Source: Epilithonimonas tenax DSM 16811 (GTDB lineage Bacteria > Bacteroidota > Bacteroidia > Flavobacteriales > Weeksellaceae). Taken from it: a stretch of 45,962 bases of DNA. Shown piece after piece: positions 24,163-33,572 of this stretch. How positions within the stretch are numbered: the stretch's first letter is position 1; every line of letters starts with the position of its first letter. Under the pieces are notes generated by a model. It was not told the origin of the DNA. It ran no database searches and was given only the letters and a program-made list of their open reading frames with translations. The stretch is from NCBI RefSeq assembly GCF_000428485.1, contig NZ_AUAA01000028.1, positions 1 to 45,962 of the forward strand, read 5' to 3'. Position numbers and translations under genes: made by a program.

Positions 24163-26700
24163 TTAAGCCTTAACAACCTCAGATTTCCGAGAATCCTTGA
24201 CCAAAAAATAAACCCCAATCAAACTCAACATAACAAACAAGCCAAAACTTATCAAAGAAAATAATTTTCCTTTTTCGATAACGGCTGGTTCAAATTTCAT
24301 TTCAATTTTATGTTTCCCTGCTGGAACGTAAAGCGCTCTCAAAAGGTAATTTGCTTTGATGTAATCCACCTTGTTTCCGTCCAGATAAACATTCCAGCCG
24401 TGAGGGTAATAAATCTCTGAAAAGACCGCCAATTGAGGCGTTTTAGAAGATGAATCAAATGACAATTCGTTTGGCTGATAAGATTTCAAAGCCAAAAACG
24501 CCGTTGAGTCTTTTACCAGATTTTTTCCGTTGAAATAAGCTTTGTCATCTTTAGAAATCACAGCGATTTTCTTGGTGTCTATATTTCCTGTTTCGTTGAG
24601 TTCTTCGTTTGGATTGTTGACGAATTTGATGTCAGACACAAACCACGCATTGCCGTTGGCTTCAGGGTTTGGTGTGATTTCCGGTTTTTGCTGGTCGCCA
24701 ACTAAGAAATATTTGGTGTTCAGCATATTCAGGATTCGGACGGTTTTTATTTGGTCTGTCGTCGAGAAATATTGGTTGATCAAGTCATCATAACGTCTCA
24801 ATTTAACTGCGTGATAACCGCCAATTGACGATTTGAAATAAGAAGTATTGGTCTCGCTGAAAGTTCCCAAAACATTATTGAAAATCCTGTAATGGTCTTT
24901 GTCTTTTTCAGCAATGGTTTGAAGCGCTTTATTCACTTCGGTCTGCTGAAGAAGGCTTTGAACAAAAGAATTGTCGCCCGCTTTACTCATCAGGTATTCC
25001 GAATTTTCTGTTTGGAAAGGATAGTCGGCGAAGGTTTTATCAACATAATTATCATCGTTCAGATAACGTCTGTTCACGGTCCAAAGATCAAATAAACTCA
25101 CGAATCCGATAATTAGTAAAACAATATTGATATTCAGTTTTTTCTTTAATCCTAAAAATAAAACGCCAGCGGTAACCGAAACATAAATGATCGCTTTGAA
25201 GGCATCAATCTGGAACATCGATGCTCTTTCATCAATCAAATAATCCAGTAAATAGGGCGGAAGGTAGGTTTTCTCATTGGCAGTGTAAAAACCTAAAATT
25301 CCTTTCCCGAAAACCATTAAAATCACTGTGATTCCGAGAACAGTTCCTGAAACGTAAAGCAATATTTTCTTTTTGTATTCTTCGGTCAGATTTTCATCCG
25401 TAAAGAATTTATATAGACCAAGAATTGCAATTAGAGGAAACAAAAATTCCACAACAACCAAAATAGAAGACGGCGCACGGAACTTGTTGTACATCGGAAC
25501 ATAATCAATAAAGAAATCGGTTAGCGCCGAGAAATTGCTTCCCCAAGCTAAGAAAATCGTCAAAACGGATGCGCCCAAAACCCAATATCTGTATCTTTTT
25601 CCGGCAAAGAAAAATCCTAAAACGGCTAAGAAACAAACCACTGCACCTTGATAAGCCGGTCCAGAAGTACTCGGCTGATCGCCCCAATACGTCGGACTTC
25701 CAAAACCTCTTGTCATCATTTCGTATTCCTGTTGGGATTTGATATTCTCCTGAGCCAGTTCTTGGATGTGTATCATGATTTTGTCAGAACCTTCTTCCTG
25801 ACTTGCGCCTCCCATTAATCTGGGGATGAACAGGTTAAGGGTTTCCAGTTTTCCGTAGCTCCACATTGTGATGCTTTCTTTGTCCATTCCGGATTTTCCG
25901 GCGGTGTGAGAACTTGTGTTAAGTATCTGTTTTCCACGCACTGTTTCTTTCACATATTCGGCGTTTGCCATAATTCTTTGTGAATTCATCCCAACACCGA
26001 TGATTCCTGCAACGGCAACGATTCCTGTCGAAATGAGGAAATGTTTCCATTCGATTTTGCCTTTGATGGCTCTGATCAATTCAGACAACAATAAAAATCC
26101 CAATCCAATGAAAAGATAATAGGTCATCTGCGGATGGTTCGCACAGATCTGAAGTCCCATAAATAGGGTAGTGGTGATGAATCCGAGAATATATTTTTTA
26201 CGGAAATAAACCAATAGAATCCCGGCTACGAGCGGTGCAAAATAAGCAATGGTATGAACTTTTCCGTTGTGTCCGGCGGCAATAATAATGTAAAAATAAG
26301 TGGACAATCCGAAGAATGTTGCACCTAAAAGTGCATATTTCCAGTTTCTAACCGCCACCATTCCCAGAAAGAAAAATCCGGCAAAGAGTAAGAAAAGATA
26401 GTTTGCAGGTTTGGGAAGAAACAAAAACAAATCATCTATTTTCTTGATGATATCGCCCCGGAACTGCGCTCCAGTCTGGTACGTTGGCATTCCGCCAAAC
26501 ATAGCGTCGCTCCAATACGTTTCATTTTCATTGTTTGCCCGGTATTGCAGCAGTTCTTCTGCGCCGCCTTTATAGAAAACAATGTCGTGCTGCATCAGGC
26601 GTTTTCCCGAGATGACAGGATTGGCGTAAACCACCGCCAGGAGAATGAAAATGACGAAGCTTGCAAGGATGAATATGAGATTCTTCTTATTTTTGAACAT
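24163..26700 (-). CDS. YfhO-family polytopic membrane protein
   Basis: 845 residues. N-terminus NLIFILASFVIFILLAVVYA, a DIVFYKGGAEELL loop, about 12 more hydrophobic segments to residue 560, then a large extracytoplasmic region with the family motif YYPHGWNVYLDGNKV and PAGKHKIEMKF, and a last TM helix (SLISFGLFVMLSLIGVYFLV). Members resemble lipid-linked sugar transferases (GT-C type) and are thought to act in envelope glycan or lipoteichoic acid glycosylation. The upstream region is a degenerate tandem TCTAATATCTA. A terminator separates it from the DUF4834 gene. Confidence 0.88.
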   Translation of the reverse strand: MFKNKKNLIFILASFVIFILLAVVYANPVISGKRLMQHDIVFYKGGAEELLQYRANNENETYWSDAMFGGMPTYQTGAQFRGDIIKKIDDLFLFLPKPANYLFLLFAGFFFLGMVAVRNWKYALLGATFFGLSTYFYIIIAAGHNGKVHTIAYFAPLVAGILLVYFRKKYILGFITTTLFMGLQICANHPQMTYYLFIGLGFLLLSELIRAIKGKIEWKHFLISTGIVAVAGIIGVGMNSQRIMANAEYVKETVRGKQILNTSSHTAGKSGMDKESITMWSYGKLETLNLFIPRLMGGASQEEGSDKIMIHIQELAQENIKSQQEYEMMTRGFGSPTYWGDQPSTSGPAYQGAVVCFLAVLGFFFAGKRYRYWVLGASVLTIFLAWGSNFSALTDFFIDYVPMYNKFRAPSSILVVVEFLFPLIAILGLYKFFTDENLTEEYKKKILLYVSGTVLGITVILMVFGKGILGFYTANEKTYLPPYLLDYLIDERASMFQIDAFKAIIYVSVTAGVLFLGLKKKLNINIVLLIIGFVSLFDLWTVNRRYLNDDNYVDKTFADYPFQTENSEYLMSKAGDNSFVQSLLQQTEVNKALQTIAEKDKDHYRIFNNVLGTFSETNTSYFKSSIGGYHAVKLRRYDDLINQYFSTTDQIKTVRILNMLNTKYFLVGDQQKPEITPNPEANGNAWFVSDIKFVNNPNEELNETGNIDTKKIAVISKDDKAYFNGKNLVKDSTAFLALKSYQPNELSFDSSSKTPQLAVFSEIYYPHGWNVYLDGNKVDYIKANYLLRALYVPAGKHKIEMKFEPAVIEKGKLFSLISFGLFVMLSLIGVYFLVKDSRKSEVVKA

Positions 26701-26805
26701 AGATGTTAGATATTAGACTTTAGATATTAGATTTAAAATCAATGCTTTAAATTAATATCAATTACAAAATGGCTTTAAAATTTTAAATTCCAAATTTAAT
26801 ATTAA

Positions 26806-26839
26806 AAAACCTTTCAGACTTAATAATCTGAAAGGTTTT
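26806..26839 (-). terminator. Terminator between DUF4834 and YfhO genes
   Basis: AAAACCTTTCAGA and TCTGAAAGGTTTT form a perfect 13-bp stem with loop CTTAATAA. Works on either strand; here it ends the DUF4834 transcript, so YfhO is a separate unit. Confidence 0.88.
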
Positions 26840-26864
26840 ATGTTTATTTTAAGTCAGAAATTGA

Positions 26865-27092
26865 CTATTGTTTTTTCTCTTCTTTTATTTCCTCGTAATC
26901 TACAGTTTCCGCATCCCATTTTACTTTCTGGGCAGGCGATTTTTTCTCCGTCTGCTGCTCATTCTGTTGATTCTTGGGGTTAAAGGTAGGGAAGTTTTTA
27001 TAAAACGCGTTGAAAAACAACCTTTTCAAAATATTCCAGACAAAGAATATGATGATCACTGTTAGTATAAATTCGAAAATGTGCTTGAACAT
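26865..27092 (-). CDS. DUF4834 family protein
   Basis: 75 residues. N-terminal TM helix (FEFILTVIIIFFVWNILKRL), then a basic-Asn linker and an acidic tail ending KVKWDAETVDYEEIKEEKKQ. That tail pattern (DAETVDYEEI) is the hallmark of DUF4834, which in Bacteroidota is often next to YfhO-like genes. Function unknown; probably an inner-membrane accessory protein. Confidence 0.8.
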   Translation of the reverse strand: MFKHIFEFILTVIIIFFVWNILKRLFFNAFYKNFPTFNPKNQQNEQQTEKKSPAQKVKWDAETVDYEEIKEEKKQ

Positions 27093-27104
27093 TAAATATT
27101 GATT

Positions 27105-28310
27105 TTAAAAAATATTGTATCCGATTGAAAGTCCAACAGATTTTGTAATTGCTGTCGTCTCATTGCTGATACCGGATTTTTGATTGATCAGTCTGCCTTC
27201 AACAGACCATTTGTTATTGTAAATATATCCTACTCCCAATTGAAAACCTGCAGCTGTAGAGTTTGGATTATCTTCATAGGAAGGGATTCCAGTGTCCGTT
27301 GATGAGACTTCAATTCTATACTGCATCGGAATGCTAACAACAAATGCGCCACTTATAAAAAACTTACTCCTGTCGTTTACGAACATATAATGTTTGACGC
27401 CCATCGGTATTATTATGGATTGATAATCGACTTTGTAAGACCTCCTGTTAATAAATGTTAAAAAAACGGTAGATTCTGTCAAGAGCTCACTGGAATAATT
27501 AGAGTACGTAGGCTCAGCAAAAATGCTCCATTTACCCTTGTTGAAAGCCAAGACATATTCCATTTCCAGTGAGGGACTTACGGTTATTTTGGAATCAAGA
27601 TTCACGTCTTGGAACATCGACGATGAACTTTCAAAACTAAATTGTGACGATAGAAATCCTACTTTTGCACGCATATTGAACTTTCCTCCATTCGATGACT
27701 TTGCGATATCAACAATTCCTGAATTTTGATTAAACCACTGCGCCAGCGATTTTTCCTCATATTTCAAATTCTCCGCCGGGATTGCTGAGTTGATGCTATC
27801 CAACTGCTTCTTATAGTTGTTGTTACTTTTTACAATACTTTGACTTTGTTGCTCACTCAGATATTGTTTAAAAATGAGCTGCTCCACATTATCCCGACCT
27901 TCTTTTTTTATAAAATACTTTACATTTCCGTTTTGAGAATATTTGTAAAGCTTCGTTTTGCCATCTACCAAAAGTTTTAGAAAAACTGTTTTCTTTATCC
28001 AGATTGGATCTTTGTTAGCGTCCATACTGTTCAAAGTTATTGCAGAATTGTCTACTTTTACATCGTAACGCACATATGTTATATCATCTACATAAAATTC
28101 TTTAACGGCAGAAATCGTTGCTTGTTTTGTATCGCCGTCAGCCGTTTCTTTGTAATGAATAACTTCTGGATATTCTTTCCAGTCCATATTTTTGATAAAG
28201 ACACTTTTTTTCACTTTATCATTCATGACTAAGTATCCTTCGTGAAATTTAATTTGTGAAAATGATAATATACTGAATAACAGTAGTGAAAAGCTTAAAA
28301 TTGGTTTCAT
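27105..28310 (-). CDS. Exported protein with putative outer-membrane beta-barrel
   Basis: 401 residues. Signal peptide MKPILSFSLLLFSILSFSQ. Residues 20-160 contain a small beta domain (KFHEGYLVMNDKVKKSVFIK), which resembles flavobacterial proteins that read out lysine-rich DKTKV-type surfaces. The C-terminal 230 residues have alternating beta strands ending in SVGLSIGYNIF, as in outer-membrane barrel proteins (terminal aromatic Phe). I do not recognise a named family. DUF4834 follows 12 nt downstream on the same strand. Confidence 0.6.
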   Translation of the reverse strand: MKPILSFSLLLFSILSFSQIKFHEGYLVMNDKVKKSVFIKNMDWKEYPEVIHYKETADGDTKQATISAVKEFYVDDITYVRYDVKVDNSAITLNSMDANKDPIWIKKTVFLKLLVDGKTKLYKYSQNGNVKYFIKKEGRDNVEQLIFKQYLSEQQSQSIVKSNNNYKKQLDSINSAIPAENLKYEEKSLAQWFNQNSGIVDIAKSSNGGKFNMRAKVGFLSSQFSFESSSSMFQDVNLDSKITVSPSLEMEYVLAFNKGKWSIFAEPTYSNYSSELLTESTVFLTFINRRSYKVDYQSIIIPMGVKHYMFVNDRSKFFISGAFVVSIPMQYRIEVSSTDTGIPSYEDNPNSTAAGFQLGVGYIYNNKWSVEGRLINQKSGISNETTAITKSVGLSIGYNIF

Positions 28311-28339
28311 AGTTTTTTTTTGAGTTTTATGGTAAGTTT

Positions 28340-29380
28340 TTATTTATAAGAAGGATTGATGATGATAGACGTCGTCGAGTTTTTGCTCATACTTTGCGTC
28401 TGCTTGCCATCTGTCACGCTTTCCTTCTGTGTTGTTTTGATGCTTAGATTCTGGTTTAGAAGCCAGCCTGTGTTTTCATCAATGATGATTTTTCCGCTTT
28501 CGGTCCCGTTAACGCTCATGGTGTGCGTCATACCATTTTGAGACTGCTTGTCATTTTTGGAAGGAATCACACCTGTTACGCTGATTTCCGCTTTTCCATC
28601 CTCAACTTTGGTCAATGTGAAAGTCAAAGTCTGTTTTACTTTGCCTGGGATGATGTCTTCAGAATCTGTCCATTTGTCGCCTATTTTTGCGCCTTTCGCA
28701 GGAATAATTTTCAGGTTTTTACCCAATTGCTCTTTCATCATGGCTTCATTGAAGCCAGCTTTGAAGCTTTCTATAAAAGCTGTTTGCTGTTTTGGATCTT
28801 TCACAGTTCCTGCGATGGCTTTTTTCAGATTGTTGTAAACCGCATCAAATCCAGTTACCGATTTGATAGTCCCGTAAGAATCCATTTTGACATTCAGTTT
28901 GTTGCCTGCCAAGCCTTTGCTTACAAGATAATCCATTCTAAGGGCTTCTTCTTTCGGAGCCGCTTGTTTGGTATCTATCACCAATGTTTTACCATTTGCT
29001 GAATTCGACATTCTTTTTCCTGTCATATTCAAGGTCAGATCATAGATGTTGTTTTTGAAATCGTTGACAGTGACGGACATCTCGTCTGTGGTCTCAGTTG
29101 TTCCGGACATTGTTTTTCCGTCTGGCGTATTCAAAGATTGAATTTCTCTCTGGTAAGAAACCAACGGATAAGTCACGCCTTTTTCGAGAATAAATTTCTG
29201 CTTGTAAACGCCGCTGCTGTCCGCAACCGCTTTTGGTTTTGAAGCTTCTTCAGCAGACACTTCTACGGTGACTGTTTCTGTTTTTCCGGTTTGAGGATTG
29301 ACTCTTGTCACGGTCTTAGTTTCCTTTTGACAAGCGACCAATGTTATGGCAATAAGCGCAAGCGCTGTTATTTTTTTCAT
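28340..29380 (-). CDS. DUF6263-like lipoprotein
   Basis: 346 residues. Lipoprotein signal MKKITALALIAITLVAC (Cys17). An N-terminal charged linker with TETVTVEVSAEEASKPKA is followed by a large beta-rich domain with GKTMSGTTETTDEMSVTV, KGAKIGDKWTDSEDIIPGKV and INPSYK at the end. This layout matches the DUF6263 type of envelope lipoproteins. Function unknown. Followed by the beta-barrel-like gene 29 nt downstream on the same strand. Confidence 0.65.
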   Translation of the reverse strand: MKKITALALIAITLVACQKETKTVTRVNPQTGKTETVTVEVSAEEASKPKAVADSSGVYKQKFILEKGVTYPLVSYQREIQSLNTPDGKTMSGTTETTDEMSVTVNDFKNNIYDLTLNMTGKRMSNSANGKTLVIDTKQAAPKEEALRMDYLVSKGLAGNKLNVKMDSYGTIKSVTGFDAVYNNLKKAIAGTVKDPKQQTAFIESFKAGFNEAMMKEQLGKNLKIIPAKGAKIGDKWTDSEDIIPGKVKQTLTFTLTKVEDGKAEISVTGVIPSKNDKQSQNGMTHTMSVNGTESGKIIIDENTGWLLNQNLSIKTTQKESVTDGKQTQSMSKNSTTSIIINPSYK

Positions 29381-29448
29381 AATTGATGTTTAGTAATAAA
29401 TGATATTGGATTAATCATAATCAATGAACTGATGTTTGCAGCCAAAAA

Positions 29449-30204
29449 CTATGAACCAACAACTATCTTCTGTCTCACGGCTTCGTAAAGAATCGCGCCA
29501 CATGCAACAGAGACGTTTAGGGATTGGGTTTTACCTTCTATCGGCAGTTTTATTTTTTCGTCCGAGTGGTGAAGCACTTCTTTCGAGATTCCTGTTTCCT
29601 CATTTCCCATCACGATAGCGCACGGTTCTGTGAAGTCCACGTCGTATATCAATTTCTGCGCCTTTTCTGTAGCTGAGAAGACTTTTATACCGCTTTGCTG
29701 TAGAAAATCTACAGAATGAGCCAAGTTCTTTTCTTTACAAATTTTAATATTATAAATCGCTCCGGCCGAAGTTTTGATCGCGTCAGAATTAATCGGTGCA
29801 CCACCTTTTTCCGGAATTAGAATTGCGTCCACGCCCACACATTCTGCCGTTCTGCAGATAGCGCCGAAGTTCCTGACATCCGTTAATCTATCAAGAATCA
29901 ATATAAATGGTGTTTTCCCCTCTTCAAAAAGCTGAGGCAAAACGTCTTCGATTTTATGGAAAGGAACATCAGAAATAAAGGCCACCACACCTTGGTGGTT
30001 TTTTCTGGTAAAACGGTTGAGTTTTTCTACAGGAACGTAGTTTGGACGGATGTTATGTTTTGCCAAAAGTTGTTTCAGCTCGAAGTAGATCTCGCCTGTC
30101 AATGCGTTTTGTAAAAATATTTTATCTACGGTTTTTCCGGCTTCTAGGGCTTCCATCACTGGTCTTAAACCGAATATGAAGTCGTCTTTTTTCTCTGGAT
30201 TCAT
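29449..30204 (-). CDS. rlmB: 23S rRNA (guanosine-2'-O-)-methyltransferase RlmB
   Basis: 251 residues from ATG at 30204 (MNPEKKDDFIFGLRPVMEAL). The longer start at 30225 overlaps the -7 box. SPOUT-fold TrmH/RlmB family: N-terminal substrate domain (FIFGLRPVMEALEAGKTVDK), motif 1 LDRLTDVRNFGAICRTAECV, motif 2 AIVMGNEETGIS and motif 3 LPIEGKTQSLNVSVACGAIL, which contains the AdoMet knot. It methylates the ribose of G2251 (E. coli numbering) in 23S rRNA. Confidence 0.93.
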   Translation of the reverse strand: MNPEKKDDFIFGLRPVMEALEAGKTVDKIFLQNALTGEIYFELKQLLAKHNIRPNYVPVEKLNRFTRKNHQGVVAFISDVPFHKIEDVLPQLFEEGKTPFILILDRLTDVRNFGAICRTAECVGVDAILIPEKGGAPINSDAIKTSAGAIYNIKICKEKNLAHSVDFLQQSGIKVFSATEKAQKLIYDVDFTEPCAIVMGNEETGISKEVLHHSDEKIKLPIEGKTQSLNVSVACGAILYEAVRQKIVVGS

Positions 30205-30222
30205 GAATGAGATTTTGTTTTG

Positions 30223-30230
30223 CAAAAGTA
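30223..30230 (-). promoter_or_regulatory. -7 box (TACTTTTG) of rlmB
   Basis: TACTTTTG fits TAnnTTTG on the minus strand, 18 nt before the ATG at 30204. A TTTTG upstream (30259-30255) is 24 nt away, longer than usual. The box supports the shorter start. Confidence 0.55.
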
Positions 30231-30442
30231 GTCTTTTACATTATTTTATCTTAACAAAATTGTAAAGTTTTTGATCAAAAAATAAAAGATTCTACTAAGA
30301 ATACTGCTAAAACCACAGTCAAATAAAGGAATTGAAAATTTCTATTAAAAGCTTAAAGGGATTATTGGTCTATTTTTTAAATAAAATTTCAAAAATCTAT
30401 ATGACTATGTTGACGATGAGGTTAAAAAAATGAAATTTATGT

Positions 30443-30877
30443 TTAATCCAATACAAAAACCAAGAACTCACCATTCTCTGTTTTGAATTTCAAATCGCCT
30501 GTTTTTCTGTAATCTTCGAAAAGTGCGGTTGGAAACGTGTCATCGAATTGTTTGGTCTTGAAGAATTTTCCTTTGATCTTTAAAGGGATCTTTTTGATCA
30601 GTTTATCCGTCGTCACTGGGATTTTGAATTTCCTTTTTTCAGGATCTTTGGAATCTACGTAGAAGCAATGTTCAAACAATTCTGCTTTGTCCACATATTT
30701 TTTATAATCCGACGTTTTAACAAAATTGGGCAGATTCGTATCATCCCAAGTCAGATAGAGAACCTCTATTTCCTGAGTTTTGCTGACAGATTTATAATAC
30801 TGAAATCTTTCATTCTCAGATTTTGAAAATGATAAAATTCCTAATAGAAAAACAGGGAACAGGAATTTGAGATTCAT
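30443..30877 (-). CDS. Exported protein of unknown function
   Basis: 144 residues. Signal peptide MNLKFLFPVFLLGILSFSKS. The mature part is a mixed, Lys/Phe-rich small domain (KIPVTTDKLIKKIPLKIKGK and FKTENGEFLVFVLD) with no motif I recognise. 3 nt after the DinB-like gene, so co-transcribed. Confidence 0.6.
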   Translation of the reverse strand: MNLKFLFPVFLLGILSFSKSENERFQYYKSVSKTQEIEVLYLTWDDTNLPNFVKTSDYKKYVDKAELFEHCFYVDSKDPEKRKFKIPVTTDKLIKKIPLKIKGKFFKTKQFDDTFPTALFEDYRKTGDLKFKTENGEFLVFVLD

Positions 30878-30880
30878 GAT

Positions 30881-31357
30881 CTATAAACTCAAACTTTCAG
30901 CAATCAACGCTCTCTTCTGCGCAAGAACGTAGCCATAATGAATGCTTTCGTGCATATTGTTGAAGATGATCGCATCCTGAATGTTTTTCAGATCAATCCC
31001 AAAACTGGTAGAATAAGGCGTGTAATCTGAGAAAAAATCATCGTCAAAATCCTTCATCAGAATCTTAGATGTTTCTATGAGGAGATAAGCCAGATCTTCC
31101 ATTTCTGATTGCTTCACATCCACATTGGCGAATGTGCCTTTTTTGTAGGTTTCTACCCAATATTTATCGATCCGGAACTGGTTTCCACTCAAATAATAGC
31201 AAAGCAACTGTTGTTGTGCAACGCAATGGGCAATATTCCAATAGATGTTATTGTTAAAGCCATCCGGAATGGTCAAAAGGTCTTTTTCAGAAGTCGTTTG
31301 TAATAGGTTTAACAGGTTTTTCCGCACCTGTCTATGGTTGGCAAAATGATAATTCAT
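30881..31357 (-). CDS. DinB-fold protein
   Basis: 158 residues, four-helix bundle of the DinB/YfiT superfamily. Putative metal His residues: H in WNIAHCVAQQQLL and H in MHESIHYGYVLAQKR, and H near the N-terminus (ANHRQVRK). Such proteins often act as thiol-dependent transferases or stress proteins, but the specific function is unknown. Confidence 0.75.
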   Translation of the reverse strand: MNYHFANHRQVRKNLLNLLQTTSEKDLLTIPDGFNNNIYWNIAHCVAQQQLLCYYLSGNQFRIDKYWVETYKKGTFANVDVKQSEMEDLAYLLIETSKILMKDFDDDFFSDYTPYSTSFGIDLKNIQDAIIFNNMHESIHYGYVLAQKRALIAESLSL

Positions 31358-31486
31358 TTTTGTTTTTTGATTTTAAGTGATAAATGTAAGAAAAATGTCA
31401 ATAACACGATCGGATTAACTTGTTTTTATCCATTTTTTATTCTGTTGGTTGTTTTAACAAATATTTAACGCAAGATTAGCAATTAT

Positions 31487-31494
31487 TATGTTTG
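31487..31494 (+). promoter_or_regulatory. -7 box (TATGTTTG) of the Bat operon
   Basis: TATGTTTG followed by C matches TAnnTTTG, 49 nt before the moxR ATG. No good -33 TTTG at 19-20 nt. Confidence 0.45.
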
Positions 31495-31543
31495 CTGTTG
31501 CGGGTTTTTATATGAAATTTACCAATTATTTTTATTAATTGAT

Positions 31544-32548
31544 ATGTCAGAATTGAATCAAGCAGAAGATATCAGACAACTTACCGAAAAAGTAAAAGAA
31601 CAGAATTACTTTTTTTCCATCCTCAAACAAGAGATCAACCGCGCCATCATCGGTCAGGAATATATGATAGACCGATTGCTCATCGGGCTTCTTGGCAATG
31701 GTCACGTCCTTCTGGAAGGTGTTCCGGGATTAGCAAAAACTTTAGCGATCAAGACTTTAGCAGAAGCTGTTGACGGACAATTTTCCAGAATACAGTTTAC
31801 ACCGGATCTGTTGCCGGCAGACGTTGTTGGGACAATGATATACAATGTGAAGGAGAATGATTTTACGATCAAAAGAGGTCCTGTTTTTGCGAATTTTGTT
31901 TTGGCAGATGAGATCAACCGTGCGCCCGCAAAAGTGCAATCTGCTCTTTTGGAAGTGATGCAGGAAAAGCAAGTGACCATTGGTGACGACACTATGGCCT
32001 TACCCAAACCTTTCCTTGTTTTGGCGACTCAAAATCCAATTGATCAGGAAGGAACGTATCTCTTGCCAGAAGCACAGACGGACCGTTTTATGCTGAAGTG
32101 CAAGATCGATTATCCGAAATTCGAGGATGAGAGAAAAATTATGAAAATGATCTCGACGCAGGATATTCCGCAGATCAGAAAAGTCGTGGACCTCAATCAG
32201 ATTGTTGAAGCCAAGAAACTCATCAATCAGATTTATCTGGACGAAAAGATAGAAAAATACATTCTGGATATGGTTTTTGCGACCCGTTATCCGGAAAAAT
32301 ACGGCTTGTCCGAGATCAAAAATTACATCAGTTTTGGTGCGTCTCCAAGGGCCAGTATCAACTTGGCCATCGCTTCCAGAGCTTATGCTTTCATCAAAGG
32401 AAGAGCATTCGTCATCCCAGAAGATGTGAAAGAAATTGCGAAAGATGTTTTGAGACACAGAATTGGATTGAGTTTCGAAGCGGAGGCTGAGGAAGTGACT
32501 CAGGACGATATCGTGAACAAAATTCTGGCAAAAATACAGGCGCCTTAA
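31544..32548 (+). CDS. MoxR-family AAA ATPase
   Basis: 334 residues. Walker A GVPGLAKT (residues 59-66), Walker B LADEIN with D122-E123, sensor-1 LATQNPIDQEGTYLLPEAQ and arginine finger region EAQTDRF. MoxR ATPases act as chaperones that, with DUF58 and VWA proteins, fold or load cofactors into partners. Leads the Bat operon of DUF58, BatD-like, BatA and BatB genes downstream. Confidence 0.95.
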   Translation: MSELNQAEDIRQLTEKVKEQNYFFSILKQEINRAIIGQEYMIDRLLIGLLGNGHVLLEGVPGLAKTLAIKTLAEAVDGQFSRIQFTPDLLPADVVGTMIYNVKENDFTIKRGPVFANFVLADEINRAPAKVQSALLEVMQEKQVTIGDDTMALPKPFLVLATQNPIDQEGTYLLPEAQTDRFMLKCKIDYPKFEDERKIMKMISTQDIPQIRKVVDLNQIVEAKKLINQIYLDEKIEKYILDMVFATRYPEKYGLSEIKNYISFGASPRASINLAIASRAYAFIKGRAFVIPEDVKEIAKDVLRHRIGLSFEAEAEEVTQDDIVNKILAKIQAP

Positions 32549-32557
32549 TTATTAAGT

Positions 32558-33013
32558 ATGAACAATGTAGTGATTAGAGAAGCGATTCTTGGAGATTGCC
32601 CTGTAATGCTGGATCTCATAAAAGAATTGGCAACGTATGAAAATGCGCCGGATGAAGTCACCGTTACACTAGAAGAATTCGCAGACGCTGGTTTTGGAAA
32701 GCATCCTGTCTGGGGTGCGTTTGTAGCCGAGGTGGATGAGACTATAGTAGGTATTTCTCTATATTATGTAAGATATTCCACCTGGAAAGGACAACGGTTG
32801 TACCTCGAAGACCTTATCGTTACGGAAAAAATGAGAGGGAAAAATATAGGGAAATTGCTGTTCGATAAAACCTTAGATTATGCAAAATCCAGAAATTATA
32901 AAGGAATGGTTTTCCAGGTTTTGAACTGGAATGAGCCGGCTATTAATTTTTATAAAAAATACGAGACGAAGTTTGACGACGAGTGGATCAATGTTTCCAT
33001 CGAGTTGAATTAG
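32558..33013 (+). CDS. GNAT-family N-acetyltransferase
   Basis: 151 residues. Acetyl-CoA motif A: LYLEDLIVTEKMRGKNIGKL (R/Q-x2-G-x-G/A). Motif B: VLNWNEPAINFYKKYETK. Close in pattern to diamine/spermidine acetyltransferases (SSAT-like: PDEVTVTLEEFADAGFGKHP), so polyamine substrates are possible. Its gene starts 9 nt after moxR but the protein has no known role in the Bat system. Confidence 0.88.
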   Translation: MNNVVIREAILGDCPVMLDLIKELATYENAPDEVTVTLEEFADAGFGKHPVWGAFVAEVDETIVGISLYYVRYSTWKGQRLYLEDLIVTEKMRGKNIGKLLFDKTLDYAKSRNYKGMVFQVLNWNEPAINFYKKYETKFDDEWINVSIELN

Positions 33014-33144
33014 TAAAATATATCAAAGAGGTTTTTAAAGTGCCTCAAAATTGGTTAATCTGTTGATAGTGGTCAGTTGTCGAATCATTTTTCATAATGA
33101 GATGCCTGAAAACTATCAACCGATGACCGTCAAAAAAAATATTG

Positions 33145-33171
33145 TTCAAGGTTTGAAGTTCATAATTCAAG
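33145..33171. repeat. Left inverted repeat of the four-helix cassette
   Basis: About 26 bp beginning TTCAAGGTTTGAAGTTC. Read in reverse complement, the block at 33573-33599 (TTCAAAGGTTTAAAG...) matches it at roughly 80 percent. The two flank the four-helix-bundle gene. Confidence 0.6.
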
Positions 33172-33216
33172 GTTATGGCAACGGTTAAAAAATTTGAGGA
33201 TTTAGAAGTTTGAAAA

Positions 33217-33564
33217 ATGTCAAGAGAACTCTGCAGAGAAATTGATCAAGTCATAGAACAATCAAACCTTAAAAATAATGATCGACTTTATAATCAAATT
33301 GATGGTTCATCCGGATCAATAACGGACAGTATTGCTGAGGGTTTTGAGAGAAATGGTAACAAAGAATTTATTCAATTTCTTTCGATTGCCAAAGCATCTT
33401 GTGGAGAAACAAGGTCACAGCTTTATCGTGTTTTTGATAAAACTTTTTTATCAGAAGATAAATTTGAAATATTAGTTGAACAAACTGAAACATTAAGTAA
33501 AAGAATTGGTGCATTCATCAATTATTTAAAAAATAGTGAACCGAAAGGTTCAAAATATAAATGA
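33217..33564 (+). CDS. Four-helix-bundle protein (S23/IVS-type), N-terminally truncated by a stop codon
   Basis: 115 residues from ATG at 33217. The family core is clear: DRLYNQIDGSSGSITDSIAE, GFERNGNKEFIQFLSIAKAS and CGETRSQLYRV. The usual N-terminus lies just upstream in the same frame: from ATG at 33175, MATVKKFEDLEV, then TGA at 33211 where homologues have the Trp codon TGG (VWKMSREL), then K-M-S. So one G-to-A change has cut off the first 14 residues. Translation may restart at 33217. The gene interrupts the Bat operon and is bracketed by inverted repeats. Function of the family is unknown; members occur inside 23S rRNA intervening sequences. Confidence 0.7.
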   Translation: MSRELCREIDQVIEQSNLKNNDRLYNQIDGSSGSITDSIAEGFERNGNKEFIQFLSIAKASCGETRSQLYRVFDKTFLSEDKFEILVEQTETLSKRIGAFINYLKNSEPKGSKYK

Positions 33565-33572
33565 TATTAGAG

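Noticed and set aside
28523-29002. A 159-residue ORF opposite the DUF6263-like lipoprotein
   Set aside because: A Cys/Phe-rich shadow frame of a well-supported gene, with no start signal.
30275-30327. A Lys/Thr-rich stretch KIKDSTKNTAKTTVK ending in a stop codon, like a histone H1-type tail
   Set aside because: It has no ATG/GTG start in frame (TAA shortly upstream) and no further conserved sequence; probably chance in AT-rich DNA.
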